From: Congeria kusceri
Lineage: Eukaryota > Mollusca > Bivalvia > Myida > Dreissenidae
Direction of reading: 5' to 3'
Length of the DNA stretch: 64,000 nt
Assembly: GCA_027627225.1 (NCBI GenBank)
Contig: CM051029.1
Coordinates: 71,100,578-71,164,577 of the forward strand
Shown piece after piece: positions 47,924 through 59,880 of this stretch. The notes beneath the pieces are model-generated. The model was not told where the DNA came from, did no database searches, and worked only from the letters and a program-made list of their open reading frames with translations. How positions within the stretch are numbered: position 1 is the first letter of the stretch; each line of letters begins with the position of its first letter. Position numbers and translations under genes: made by a program.

Positions 47924-49366
47924 ATGAATTATATTTCAAGAATTGTGTGTCTTATTGCAACGTTGATAACTCTGATTCCCGTTATTATAAGTCGACCTAC
48001 TGGCTGTCCGGATTCAACAGTCTGTACTTGTACAAACTTGACAATCGACTGCAGCAACAAGAAAATTGTAACTATTGTTAATTTTAGCAGAACTAATCAA
48101 CCATTCAAAACATTAGATCTAAGAAACAACAATGTCATCGAAATAATCAGTTCAACTTTTCTTGAGCTTTATACCATTGACACATTACTCCTGAGCTGGA
48201 ACAATATCTCTCAAGTATCCGAATTGGCATTCCACGGTCTGCAAAGCAGTCTCAAATATTTAGATCTCTCTTATAATAATCTCCATACAATACCCGAGGG
48301 GATTCACCGACTTCGTGTTTTGAATTTCTTGGAAATTCAAGCCAACCCAATCGACGGATCACTAACGGAAGGTGTCTTTGAGGCCAAAGCAAACGACGGC
48401 TTCACGGAGAGTGTCTTGTACAGCATTAGTTCTTCACTTACCGTGTTATCAATAGGCCATGAAACCGAACTGCAACATTGGCCAAGGACCTTAGACCATT
48501 TGCTAAAACTTAGGAAGCTAAATGTGTTTGGGCTAAAGATGACGTTACTACTCGACGGGTTTCGTGGTTTGGAGAACTCATTGCAATCTCTAAATATTTA
48601 AAACACAAGTTTTCACCAAATACTTATTGGGATTGAAAACCTAAAACGACTTGACGAGTTACATTTTACAGACTGTCATCCAACTCCAGTTTTGGGCAAC
48701 CGCATTCTAATAGATCAACCGTGTATTGGAGTGCGGGATACATTGAGGGTTCTGTCACTTGAAAGAAACAAACTAACATCTATTTCGGCTGTGCTAAGTC
48801 ATTTATATCGACTACAAAGAGCAAGTTTCGAAGGCAATCCAATCAGCTACATTTCAGACGAATCAATAAACCATTTGCTGAGCACGAATATATCGTATTT
48901 AAGCATGAAGGGTTGTAACCTTAAGAGAATACCAAGTTCTATATGGAAATTATCAAAGTTGACAGAGCTAATTTTAGCAGATAACGATATTATATCTATT
49001 GAATATGGTGACTTTCAAAACATGCCGAATCTTCAAAGTGTTTCATTTGCTGGAAATCCGTTACGTCACATTGCTAATGGAGAATTTTACGGACTAGATT
49101 CGTTAACGACGTTAGACTTGTCATCCACACAGATGACAGATATTCCTTTTGCAGTCCAAAATTTGATGAGTCTGCAACTTTTAGACCTAAGAAACGCTCC
49201 TACTGACTGCACATGTGATCTAGTATGGTTTGAGAAATGGATGGATATTTTGGAGATGTCTGGGTTGAAGATTTACGGACGTTGTGAAACAATTAACCAA
49301 GACGTCAGTGAATATGTGCTCTATCGCCTGCCGACATGCCCTCAGATGCAGACGCAGTTCGGGTAG
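47924..49366 (+). pseudogene. LRR gene F: secreted LRR protein, one in-frame TAA
   Basis: The ATG at 47924 opens MNYISRIVCLIATLITLIPV, a signal peptide wholly inside the main exon, unlike A-E. Then come an LRRNT (GCPDSTVCTCTNLTIDC), LRRs and an LRRCT with CTCDLVWFEKW, ending at 49366. The frame is open for 480 codons except for TAA at 48599-48601 (codon 226), in the position where A has CAA and D has CAG in the block LxLQNTSL/SIQHTQL; a C-to-T change would produce it. The rest of the frame is intact and conserves HWPRTL. An insertion of about 15 residues lengthens the NPI...F(T)ExV loop relative to A-D. ATTAAA at 49387. Probably a recent null allele or pseudogene. Confidence 0.8.
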
Positions 49367-49399
49367 AATATGTTGTATGTTTGATAATTAAATGCATAC

Positions 49400-50345
49400 A
49401 ATCAGTTGTTCACCTTGTTACTTTTTTATTATACTTATTTAAATATGCATTTTTGTATTTATTTATGCACTCATAGTTATTACATTTCTCAGAATGAATA
49501 TGTGAAGAAACCACACCTGTCAATGATAGTTTGAAATTAAACACAATTAAAATAGGTACAATCTGACCTTACACCTAGTCTACTAGGAAACCTCTGCGGC
49601 AGAAAAACATGTGGTGTTAGAAATGTTAAAATAAGCAGCTGCTATATGAATATTTTTTATAAATAAGAATTCAGAAACATATCTCATTCGAAATGCCAAT
49701 GCAAACTTAAACCCGAAATCGTATGTTTTTAATGAGCAATGAAAAAAAAAACCGCTATGCCTAGATGCCCAAATATTCGTTAGAGACACATATTCTGCAT
49801 ATATGTTTAAGTTAATACTGAAATATTACAAGTAGCGTATCACAACATCGTGCGTGCATTTTGTATTGACAAAATAGAACTCCATTGAATAAACTTTGCT
49901 TTATTTTAACTCTGAGGTATAAAGCAAACACGCGCAATATAAGGACCTCATTGTGTTGGTTCTCGTGATGACATTGTATGCTATTTGAGTTATTTGTAAT
50001 TTGTTTTATTTTGTTTATTTCCAAAATAAAGACAGAAAATGATTGGACAAATAGAATAATGAGTGTTGAATACATATATGGTTATTTGCTCAGCACGAGT
50101 ACGTGAACACGTGCAGAGGCTCATGGTTCACGTGTTTATCCTCGCTATATTGTTTTCTCTACTTTTATCATGATGCATTTTAGCTGTTTAAAAGCAAAAC
50201 TCATTTATATGTGTGGAAAAATCATTTTAATGTTATATAGTGTTATAAGTATTGTTAATGAGTTGATAACAGTTGTACAAATGGTATAGTTTTACAAAAC
50301 TATTTAAAACTGACAATTAAGTTTGTATAATTATGTTAAATTCCA
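49400..50345. other. Intergenic, nothing recognised
   Basis: AT-rich sequence beyond the right end of the LRR array. No gene recognised. Confidence 0.5.
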
Positions 50346-50349
50346 CGGT

Positions 50350-50555
50350 CATCACAAGCAAATAATGATATAGAGGATATTTGTTTAATGCAGTGTAAGA
50401 TCGTATTTTATTTCATGAGCGGTCATAATTCAATATTTTCATGAATGGCGCAGCCACGAGTGAAAATATATAGGTTCTATGGCCACGAATGAAATTAAAT
50501 ACGACCTAACACTGTATTAAACAAATATCCTCTATATCATTATTTGCTTGTGATG
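50350..50555. repeat. Long fold-back palindrome 3
   Basis: The outer 39 bases at each end (starting CATCACAAGCAAATAATG) are perfect inverted copies. Pairing continues less perfectly inward through GTAAGATCGTATTTTATTTC and GAAATTAAATACGACC to a centre containing GGCGCAGCCACGAG. Total 206 bases. No coding potential. Confidence 0.85.
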
Positions 50556-50559
50556 CATT

Positions 50560-52850
50560 TGACTGACAAATAAAAATACATGTAACATCATTATGATTCC
50601 AAAATAGTCGATCACTGTTGTGGTGGTAAAATAGTGCCACTCTTACTGCGACGTTGTCTACCGAAAGACACTAATGGGACCTTTTTCAGACCTTGAGTTT
50701 CTTATTATCTTTGATCATTAAATATATTATGAGACTCAACTGTGAAATATAAACAAAATCTAACCATACGTTTTGACAAAGATGCGATTTTTTTTATAAC
50801 CCCTCATTTTGCTACTTCAACCTACAATTTGATCGGGTACACTTACCAAAATGACTGACATATTGACAAAATGTATTTTATTTATTCCTGAATATCTTTA
50901 ATTTATACGTTAAAGATGTATCTTATGAAAAAGTTTAACAAAAGTAAGTACTCAAGTTGACCAACAATAGTTATGACATTAAATTTGGCTAAGCATATCG
51001 TAAAAAAACAACAGATTTCATTACATTAAAAATACGCCTTACACCAATTGTTTTTTTTTTTAAACTTCATTTCATAGTATGTCAAAATCAGTAATACCAA
51101 AACATAATATAACCTTATCTGAGAGGAAACAGGTATAACTTGACATAGGTTCACCACAAAAATCATAAGGTATAAGATTTGGAGTGAAGCAACCATATGT
51201 TATTAAAACAAATGAAAAATGTCACTGTTTTTGGATAAAAAGGTGTCTCTTAGACCATTCTCATCATTTCGCTGATACATAATTTTCATATGTTTTTTCC
51301 AGCGGTAGATCTCGCCAAAATTTCTCAGTGGAACAAGTTCAAGTTTACACAATGAACAATATTTTAAATTATCGAACAGAACGACAAACTCTATCACCCG
51401 TCGTCCCGCTCTCCACCCATCTCGACTGACTATTTTTCCAAGTTTTTGGTGTAAATGAATGTTATTTCATGCAATGAGCACGTATTTCTTTCACGCAGAT
51501 ATGTGTTTAAATACTAATAATTATGTTCAATAATACTAATACTCCTTGGACGTTTATTTATAACTCTTTTAACTTTAGTGTAATGAAATACACCAGGCAC
51601 ATCGCGAAAATGTCATGATTAAATGTAAACAGAAATTTCCAACGATGACGTCATTTGAAGGTATTTCCCATGCCAGAGTACCTTGTTTTTCTTAAAACTA
51701 CATTTTTACTTTCATCTGTAAACACAAATAAGCATCTTTTTTCACACATTTATTTGAAAATCACTCAACGTTCGAAAAGTAATGTTTATTTCGCGAAAAT
51801 AATTTCTGTTTCGGATCAGATCGATTAGATTTACGGTTAGTTAACCGATATTTCGCGAGTATGTCCGAAGTCATTTGGATCTTTGTACCTTAATTATATT
51901 TGTATTGATTTTCTTTATGTGTTTTCTGTTGTTAAAAAGGACGATGTATACACTGACGTGTAGGGTATTCACACACTTTCAAAAAGTAAACATAAAAACA
52001 CAGTTATAGGTAGTTCCATATAACCAAGAGTGAAATGATCAAACGTTGTAATTTCACTCGACCTAGAGTGAAATGATCAGGTTATCATTCACTGGCATTC
52101 TCCACTCATTCACCCCATAGCATGACATAAAAGTGTTACATCATTTACATTAAAACATCAACAATTATGTCATACCTGTCATTTACTCATTACAATATTT
52201 TCGTTGTAAGCACGGGATTGTGTCACATCTATTTATTGTAGCATGGCCAGACAATCGGATTTCAGGGTTTCTATATAAAAGCACCATTGAGCAATTATTA
52301 AATATGTCTGAAACACACTTGACAAGTGCGACACAGTTCGATAAATAGGTGAAATCTAAATATGAAGCTGCAACATACGTAATAGTAAATACAAATATTT
52401 TTTACCTGTATTACTGACAATTTGAAACAAGAAATGTTTTTAAAATAGAAAATCGGCGTTGAAATTAATGTTGAGATGTCATTTTTGCCCTAAATATAAT
52501 ACAATAGGACCAAGATGATCGGTTACGTGACTTCTCGGACACTAGATATTTCGAACACCGTTAAGAAAACGTATTGGCCCCAAAATTTATTTCAGATACA
52601 CTCAATAATTATAAATATCTGTACCGTGAATAAACCGATCATATAACGCCCAATGTTTTTACCAGTGATATATGAATAACATAAATACTAGTAATTTACG
52701 TAAACCTAATTGATACATAACTTTGATACAAATTGATACATAACTTTGACAGGCAATTTTAACAAATTAACATGGTCAGACAATAATAGAGGGAATTAAT
52801 AAAAATTATTATATATCAGACAAGTAGACATAGTTATGTTAAATAACATT
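50560..52850. other. Intergenic, nothing recognised
   Basis: No gene recognised. A TGACGTCA lies near 51644. AT-rich otherwise. Confidence 0.45.
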
Positions 52851-52853
52851 AGG

Positions 52854-53010
52854 TTATTTAACAGCGCTCTGTACAATACGGTGATGTATTTGGACGAGTA
52901 CACAGCTGACATACCATATTTGACAAGCCGATAGGCGAGTCCAGTGTGAGTATGTCAGCTGTGTATGAGTCCAGATATATTACGGTAATGTACAGAACGT
53001 TGTTAAATAA
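52854..53010. repeat. Long fold-back palindrome 4
   Basis: Arms pair as TTATTTAACAGCG...CTGTACA with TGTACAGAACG...GTTAAATAA and ACACAGCTGACATA with TATGTCAGCTGTGT, with a GC-richer centre GCCGATAGGCGAG. Same general plan as the other palindromes but not the same sequence. Confidence 0.8.
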
Positions 53011-53014
53011 TCGT

Positions 53015-55400
53015 TTTATTATATACCTATTTATATTTTGTAATTATATGCACAACAGTGCGCATGCTAACAATAGTAATATATAACATCGCCGGATGCA
53101 AAAAATTATTTGGAACGTACATGTTTGTCCGTTATCCTTTTTACTATTGAAACAGCCTTCCATACTTTAGAATATTTCGCAGAATGCGATCTTTACCTTG
53201 TACTAAATGTAAACACATTGAGTGTGTAGATACTATATTTAGACGTGTCGTGCTTAAAAGTTGGCGTGATCAATAGGAAGTTTCAGCAGCGCCTTAGTTT
53301 TATTCAGTATTACACACTGATGCAAGTTGTCGAATGGAATATCATAAAGTTGATTGAAAGTGTTTCATCGATATTCAGGACTAGAATAAAGCAATACATG
53401 AGTTATGTAGTCTGTTAACAAAATCGATAGTGATAACAGAAACCAGTTTCTGCTGAACTCTAGTATTAACGTGTGTCATGTTGCAACATGCAGTTTTATT
53501 TATGTACGGGTAATGTTTTAAACTGTTAAATAAACCATGTTTCGTTGAATTATAACATTATTTGGGAAGGTGGTATTCATAATTGGATACAGGTTCCGAG
53601 ACAAATTTACGTTTATACACAGCATACGTTCGGACCAGACAGGGAGATTTTGAAAACAAATCCCGATTCTGGTTAGTACGGTTTAATAGAAAGGTTTCTG
53701 GAGTTAAAGACGTTTTCTTAGCAGTGGATCGGGGTCGGCATTGAGGTAGACCTAAAACTACAAGTTGCATCTTCGTCCACTTTTGGAGTACTATGACGTT
53801 ATCATATGTTGAACCTCAGACCGTCCTATACGGAAAATAGTGTACGTACGCGCGTCCAATATGGTAAAATATTGGACGGTCACGTGGCACGAATGACGAC
53901 AGCTGATTGGAGGATACAAATAGGTATATAATAATATACTATATGTATCATTAGTATTGCAATTAGTGTATTCATGCTACGCAAATCAAAGTTTAAGTTA
54001 CATGAAAAACATTTCGACGTATAACGAGACTTCTTCAACAACATTTTACTTATGATGTTTAACATTTGTTATGGATTGAATAACATCTACTTGAGATATT
54101 GATAGAAACTTGCAATTATAAATAATTCTTAATAAAACGCAACCACTATTACCACAATTCAAACATAAATTAACTTGTACAGTAAGTTTATAAATATACA
54201 TTCCCAAATTATGGCAATTCGCTAGCTTTTGATTCTCCGGACGCTTATTGATGCGTGTGTATTAACACAGCTTTACCGCGCTCTATGTTTAAAGTGATTC
54301 ATTCTCTTTCTTGAGTGTGTTATAATCGCTAAATTTAATTCACGCGGACCCAAGTCGGTTACAGCGTACAATATTATTGTTTCACAATGATAAAATAATA
54401 GGAAGTAAAAGCTCCATCAAATTATTTATTATTTTTATTTTTCTTATTTATCAGAACAATACCAGAAATGTTATACTTTTAATTGTTGTGCTTGTCACAA
54501 GACACCTTAACACTATTGACAGACCGAGCTCAACAGACAACCTTGTACATTGTGGCCGACTTAGCTACCCGTAAATTGGAGCATTGTAATTGCTTTTTAT
54601 AGAGCGTATTGTTTATGTAGGCTAAACAAAATAGTTATTTCATTAGTTATCATGACATTCAATGAGTAAAATTGTTCATAATTACGTTCATTTCTAGAGT
54701 GTATGTCGAAGATATGTTTATAACTTTATTTTAACCGCTTATGTAAACGATACGAACATTTTAATCCCCAAAAGTATGCAACAGTTATTGGTATACATTA
54801 AACCATTGTTGTAAGTTTTCATTCCCTAAAATTAGAAAATTTGCACAATTCTATTGACATTCAATTTCCCCGCTGCATAATTATCGCACGAAATCTAAGT
54901 CAAAAGTGATTTTAGACAGCTACGCCGAAAACAATTAGTATTGAGAGCAAGATATGAAATCAGTGTTTAATTAATGGCCGTGAATAAGTTTTTCGATTTA
55001 GCAATGTTTATATGCTGTATCAGGTTGCTTGCTGTTGTTTTTAAAACCTATTTCAACATGAGTTTTGAAATGAATTTACGTACAAATGATCTAAATACTG
55101 ATTGCATTTTCGGAAACCTCTCATATTTGATCAACAAATTGAATACAACACTATGTCAATGAATGTGATTTGACGAGTACTAAGACACATTAAACACTCA
55201 CGTATGATTTCCGATGTAAAGAGACTTACTCTTTTGATTACGTACCACATTCTTAAAAGTCTAGAACGCATTTCCTGAGAAACAGAAAACAATGTGACGA
55301 AATGTAAGTATATTGTAAACATCTAAACTCATCGAAGCATTTCCGATCAGAAAGACATTCATACAGAACTGTCTGATTTAAGCTTTAATTGATTTTATTG
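53015..55400. other. Intergenic upstream of GPCR 1
   Basis: No gene recognised. A 26-base hairpin at 53853-53878 has perfect arms CGTCCAATAT and ATATTGGACG, so a CCAAT box is present on each strand; CACGTG follows at 53881-53886. The rest is AT-rich. No promoter of GPCR 1 could be located confidently. Confidence 0.4.
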
Positions 55401-55452
55401 ATTTTAATTGTTATATTCGCTATATATTTATGTGCGTTTCAATCGACTAGTA

Positions 55453-56766
55453 ATGGACGAGACGCTCGAAGATCTTAACCGGCGATATGCGGACGCTCTA
55501 ATCCCACTGACAGTTTTGTTCGGATTGTTTACCGTGTGCGGCGTAATTGGGAACATTATTGTTCTATTCGTGTTCTCCTTGGGTCGGGCATACCGCCGAA
55601 ATAACTTTCGCGTTTTCGTGATATTCCTGGCCATTATTGACTTGGTGTGCTGTGTGTTGATATTGCCGTCTGAAATGGCTAAGCACCGTAACTATTTTAA
55701 CTTTACAAGTGTCGAACTTTGCAAGGCCAAAGTTTTTATTAACATGTGGGGTGCCGTTTCGTGTGCTTTGGCGCTCCTGGTCATCTCTGTTGACCGGTAC
55801 CGGAAGGTCTGTTGTCCTCTTAAGCGGCAGATATCTCAGCGACTTGCACTACAGCTGTGTGCCGCAGTCACCTTTGGAATCTCGCTGATATGTGCTGCTC
55901 CTGCAACAGTGACTTTTGGAATAGTGTCAGAAAACAAAACAAACATTTTCAATTCTCAAACAGAAGTGTTTGTTTGCACCATCAAACCAGCGTTCAAGAA
56001 TCATCCACTTACAATGATCTTTCAACTGACTTCAATGGCAGTACTCGGTGGCGTGTCAGTATCAGCTGTGGTAATGTATATTTTAATTGGTAGACAAATC
56101 TACCTGCACTTGGGAGCATTTCCTGGTAGTATCAGGTCTGATTCTGGAAAAGAGAGTCATTCTGACTTTACCTCTGATCAGTTCCACACGCAACCAACCC
56201 CACAAAGCTCGAGCGAAAACGGTCGCCCAACAGAAACCAGGACAGAAACCAGGAGTACGAACAATACTGGTAACACAATAAGTGAAGATGAAGAGAAAAT
56301 AGAAATGCTTTGCGATCCAAAGAAAAAACAAGCGGTAGAAATGACTCACTCTGCCAGCATTGACCGCAGCCGTGCTGGCAGTTCGTCGTCAAAGAGCACA
56401 TTAAGTAGATTACTAACCATGGCTTCGTTTTCATCGTCCATCCGACGTGAGGGTTCCCGACGTACGACATTTGGGCGACATAGTTCTCGACTTGCAGTTA
56501 GGAGATTCCCGTACAAAACACTGATCTGGTTTGTACTCACATTGGTCTTCATTGCCACAAATGCTCTATCGATAGTTTTAGCTTTTCTAAACCCAGACAG
56601 CATCAACAAAAACCCAAAAGATTATGTCGTGTTCTCTGTCTTCCATCGCCTCATGTACGTCAACAACTGCATTAACCCGATCATCTATGCCCTTTTGGAC
56701 AAACACTTTCGTAGTGTTTGCAAAAATATTGGACCCAGGCTTAAGGCGCGATTCAGAGGGACATAA
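55453..56766 (+). CDS. Class A (rhodopsin-like) orphan GPCR 1
   Basis: Seven-helix plasma-membrane receptor of 437 residues in one exon. TM1 has GN (Asn34), TM2 FLAIID (Asp63), Cys90 at the start of TM3, and DRY at 114-116. An extracellular-loop-2 cysteine (VFVCTI) could pair with Cys90. TM5 ends at about residue 217. A Ser/Thr-rich, basic third intracellular loop of about 140 residues precedes TM6 (KTLIWFVLTLVFIATNAL), and TM7 has NPIIY (408-412) with a short basic tail. TM6 lacks the CWxP proline. N-glycosylation sites are likely at NFT and NKT. ATG 55453 was chosen because it aligns with that of GPCR 2. Ligand unknown; a peptide or amine receptor cannot be told apart. Tandem paralog 5 kb downstream. 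ATTAAA at 56871. Confidence 0.9.
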   Translation: MDETLEDLNRRYADALIPLTVLFGLFTVCGVIGNIIVLFVFSLGRAYRRNNFRVFVIFLAIIDLVCCVLILPSEMAKHRNYFNFTSVELCKAKVFINMWGAVSCALALLVISVDRYRKVCCPLKRQISQRLALQLCAAVTFGISLICAAPATVTFGIVSENKTNIFNSQTEVFVCTIKPAFKNHPLTMIFQLTSMAVLGGVSVSAVVMYILIGRQIYLHLGAFPGSIRSDSGKESHSDFTSDQFHTQPTPQSSSENGRPTETRTETRSTNNTGNTISEDEEKIEMLCDPKKKQAVEMTHSASIDRSRAGSSSSKSTLSRLLTMASFSSSIRREGSRRTTFGRHSSRLAVRRFPYKTLIWFVLTLVFIATNALSIVLAFLNPDSINKNPKDYVVFSVFHRLMYVNNCINPIIYALLDKHFRSVCKNIGPRLKARFRGT

Positions 56767-56879
56767 AGCGCATCCGCATGGCGTCGCTAAGTACTGACTC
56801 TGGACTGTTACTCTGAATAGTTTCTTATTATAACATCTCCTGTGTCAGTGTTCAAATTAGCATGCCGAAAATTAAAAGC

Positions 56880-58280
56880 ATGTGCAAAATGGTTACAGTA
56901 TACAATTCTGAAATATGTTATTTAACTATCACCAGACAGAAGTTTTAATATTTTAAAGCAAACAATTAATACTCGCTGGTAAAGGAAATCGTTAATATAT
57001 TAATCATGTTTTATTTGTTACCTAATCACGCATTAATACTTTTCGACTTCACGATAATACATTTACTATTTCGTGTGATACTGCCGATATTTTAGGTGTT
57101 ATACGTTATTTAGATATTTGCAAACTGCACTGTACACGTTTTAATTTATAAGGCCATTGTCATAGCTACGACTGTAGGTACCTAATACGTACGGTATCTG
57201 TATCCAATGCTAAATTGAGAGTCAGATTCACCTGTGACGTACTTATGGAAAACTAGGAGGAGTAGATCTTCTTAAATAATAGCGAAACAACGAGACTCAT
57301 ATTACGATTGATTTCAAGGTTCACTATTGAACAATATATAAACTTGTAGGTAATACGAAATGTTGTTTTATGAAGTAAAGTATTTACAATATCATGCAAT
57401 TTAAGATGTTTCTTAAAATCTAACATATATGTTGTACGATAGTTATTGTGAAATCTTAAACCATACAGCTAGAATGGTACTATAGCTATGTGTAATCATA
57501 CATGTTTGAATTGCACTGAGCGAGCTGATCGCTGGAATACAATATAGTGATACCAATGATACCAATGCCATGCGTCAAGTCTAGAAGCCAATAGAAAACA
57601 TTTAACAAACTGAAGGAATGAAACACGGAAATGGAAACTCAGCTACAGTCAACAACAAATGGCGACTAGAAATCAAATACACGTATCATGCATTGTCAGT
57701 AATAATATTATGTCATGCATGTGTAGACGTTTATGTAAGGTTTTCCTAATTGATAAACATAAAATTGCTGTGTTTTGTTGCCATGGCATAGTTTTTGCGT
57801 CATGTATGTGTGTATGCCATGAACATGTATATAAAGTTAGTTGACAATTATCTAAAGTTTGCGTCTTGCAAACATGTATATACAGACATGGTGTTACGTT
57901 TCAATGGTAAAAGTTTTGTTGAATGTGTATAGAATTGCATTGTATAATGCTGTAGTTTTATACCATATTTCAGAGAGTTTTCATTGTTTTGCTGTATTAA
58001 ATATTAAATGTGATATTAGATCGGTAAATAGTGGTCGGAGCCTTATATGCAAACTTACCGTGCAAAAAGTAGCGTGCAGTATATAAAAATTTAGTTGTAA
58101 TTTATACGCACGCTACTTATTGCACTGAACGATTGCACTGAATGGACACATTGCGATAGCGCTAAATTTGGAAACGACACAGATATCAAGCATGTCAGAC
58201 ATCACATGACGTCTAGCAACTGCCCATTGGGATCGTCATTGTAGAAAAATGCGATGTGATTGGTAAATATGGTATAAAAA
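56880..58280. other. Intergenic between the GPCRs (left part)
   Basis: No gene recognised. A GACGTC lies near 58208 and a CCATTGG-like site near 58225, both beside palindrome 5. Confidence 0.45.
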
Positions 58281-58284
58281 ACGT

Positions 58285-58374
58285 GTAGCACCCTTTGACC
58301 TCAATATGTTAATTATTTAATCTCACCCTGCGGGCTTGTTAAATAACTAACATATTTCGGTCAAAGTATGCTAC
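58285..58374. repeat. Fold-back palindrome 5
   Basis: Arms GTAGCACCCTTTGACC...AATATGTTAATTATTTAA and the inverse pair around CACCCTGCGGGC. Ninety bases in all. Similar plan to palindromes 1-4 with a GC-rich tip. Confidence 0.75.
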
Positions 58375-58394
58375 AACTATTACATATAAAATTA

Positions 58395-58512
58395 CTGCAT
58401 GCAATAACTTACATTCATTTACCATTATATACGAGTTATTATATAACAAATCTGCATGCACTAACTTACATTCATTTACCATTATATACGAGTTATTATA
58501 TAACAAATCTGC
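58395..58512. repeat. 57-bp direct tandem duplication
   Basis: Two copies of a unit beginning CTGCATGCA start at 58395 and 58452, nearly identical; each contains CATTTACCATTATATACGAG. No gene significance seen. Confidence 0.9.
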
Positions 58513-58519
58513 CACTTTG

Positions 58520-59560
58520 TACACTGTTTATGTGTAGACCACATCGTTATTAAGATATTATCGTGAATAAATACTGATATCATCGTAACGTGATTGTGTT
58601 AGTTTGTTTACAATAATTCAGAAACACAGTTAAAAGATCGTAAAATTACTCCTTTCAGTTCAGAATGTTTACCATTCTACCTATTATTATTGGCAATATA
58701 TAATGGTCTCTTATTTCGGCCATGCCGATCTTGCTTGTTTCAGCTTTCGACAAACAGAAAGACTGGTATCGTATATGTATTTCCGTTGAGATTTGTTTCG
58801 TCTTGGTGTGTCAGCACGTTTCAAACACTTTCAAACAACGAAATAAAACAACGCCAGAATACCAACAGGACACTTACAGTTCGTGTTATGTTGCCCATTA
58901 TTTGCGTATTGGCATTTCATTTTATTTCTGTTTGGTCACGCATGGTAATTAAAATATTCAATGTGGTATGATGAAAAAAATATCGATTGTTAATTTACTT
59001 GCTCATTAAAATGAACTCTTTAAAAACAATGATAGATGTTGTTAAAAAATCGAAAAATGATTACCTTGTAAAGTAATGTATGTAATTGTTGAATAACATT
59101 ATGTGTATCTTTCCCTTGTTGTTCAAAATCATGACGTAAATACCCATTAGGAGAAAAAATCACTATAGTTTCAAAAATATCATATGCAACTAAATAGGTT
59201 GCAAAAATATAGTTGCTTAGGTCTCGGACACAATCTCTAGGGGTCTGGTTTCGAACCGTGGCCCAGAATCGGACAATTTCAACATGTAATTAATTCAAAC
59301 ATGTTTTCCAAACCACTTTGTTAGTTTATATTAAAATGCCTTCAAAACAGCTATATTAAGACATTCAGAATGTTTTCTTCATTAGTCACTGTCCATTTTT
59401 CACCACGAAATCGAGGGCTTTTTTAGTCCATTTTGCGAAATGTCCATACGCAAATGCAACATTCCTGCAAATACAATAACTTCTAGTTCTATCTGCTCAG
59501 ACTTACAATTTCTAAAATTAACAGTATTCAGTAGTGTAAGAACTTAAGTGCTGTGCCACC
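58520..59560. other. Intergenic between the GPCRs (middle part)
   Basis: No gene recognised. Overlapping frames at 58690-58971 contain no domain features. Confidence 0.4.
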
Positions 59561-59564
59561 ATGT

Positions 59565-59880
59565 TATGTCATCTGATGCTAAGAGTTCCTCAACCTGCTT
59601 CGCCAGCTCGTTAGTAAGCCCAAACCCAGCATATATAGTTTACTTAAATAACCGTATACTTCGTTAGGGCCCTTAACCGTCGAAACATTGACTGTTGACA
59701 TTGTATACAGACGATGCATTACATCGACATATCTCGCCACGTGATGATCTCCGGACGTGAATAGTCATGCCTCTAGCACGCTCCACCATCTGGCCAAATA
59801 GTTTGTCAAAGCTTCCTGTCGACTCGGATATCAATAGTTCAGCCTTCCGGATATTTAAATGCATTTGCTTATTTTACATT
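59565..59880 (-). pseudogene. Unidentified coding relic
   Basis: On the minus strand a frame from 59864 to 59673 reads KAELLISESTGSFDKLFGQM then VERARGMTIHVRRSSRG. After stops, a second piece near 59580-59635 reads LGLTNELAKQVEELLASDD. The composition is unusually balanced for this AT-rich region and the two pieces look like parts of one helical protein. I do not recognise the family. No supported start or splice sites. Confidence 0.3.

Noticed and set aside
56083..56609. Antisense and alternate frames within GPCR 1
   Set aside because: Overlap the coding loop 3 and TM6; by-products of the real frame.
59221..59285. Isolated B-box-like GGTTTCGAACC
   Set aside because: No matching A-box at tRNA spacing and no stem pairing.
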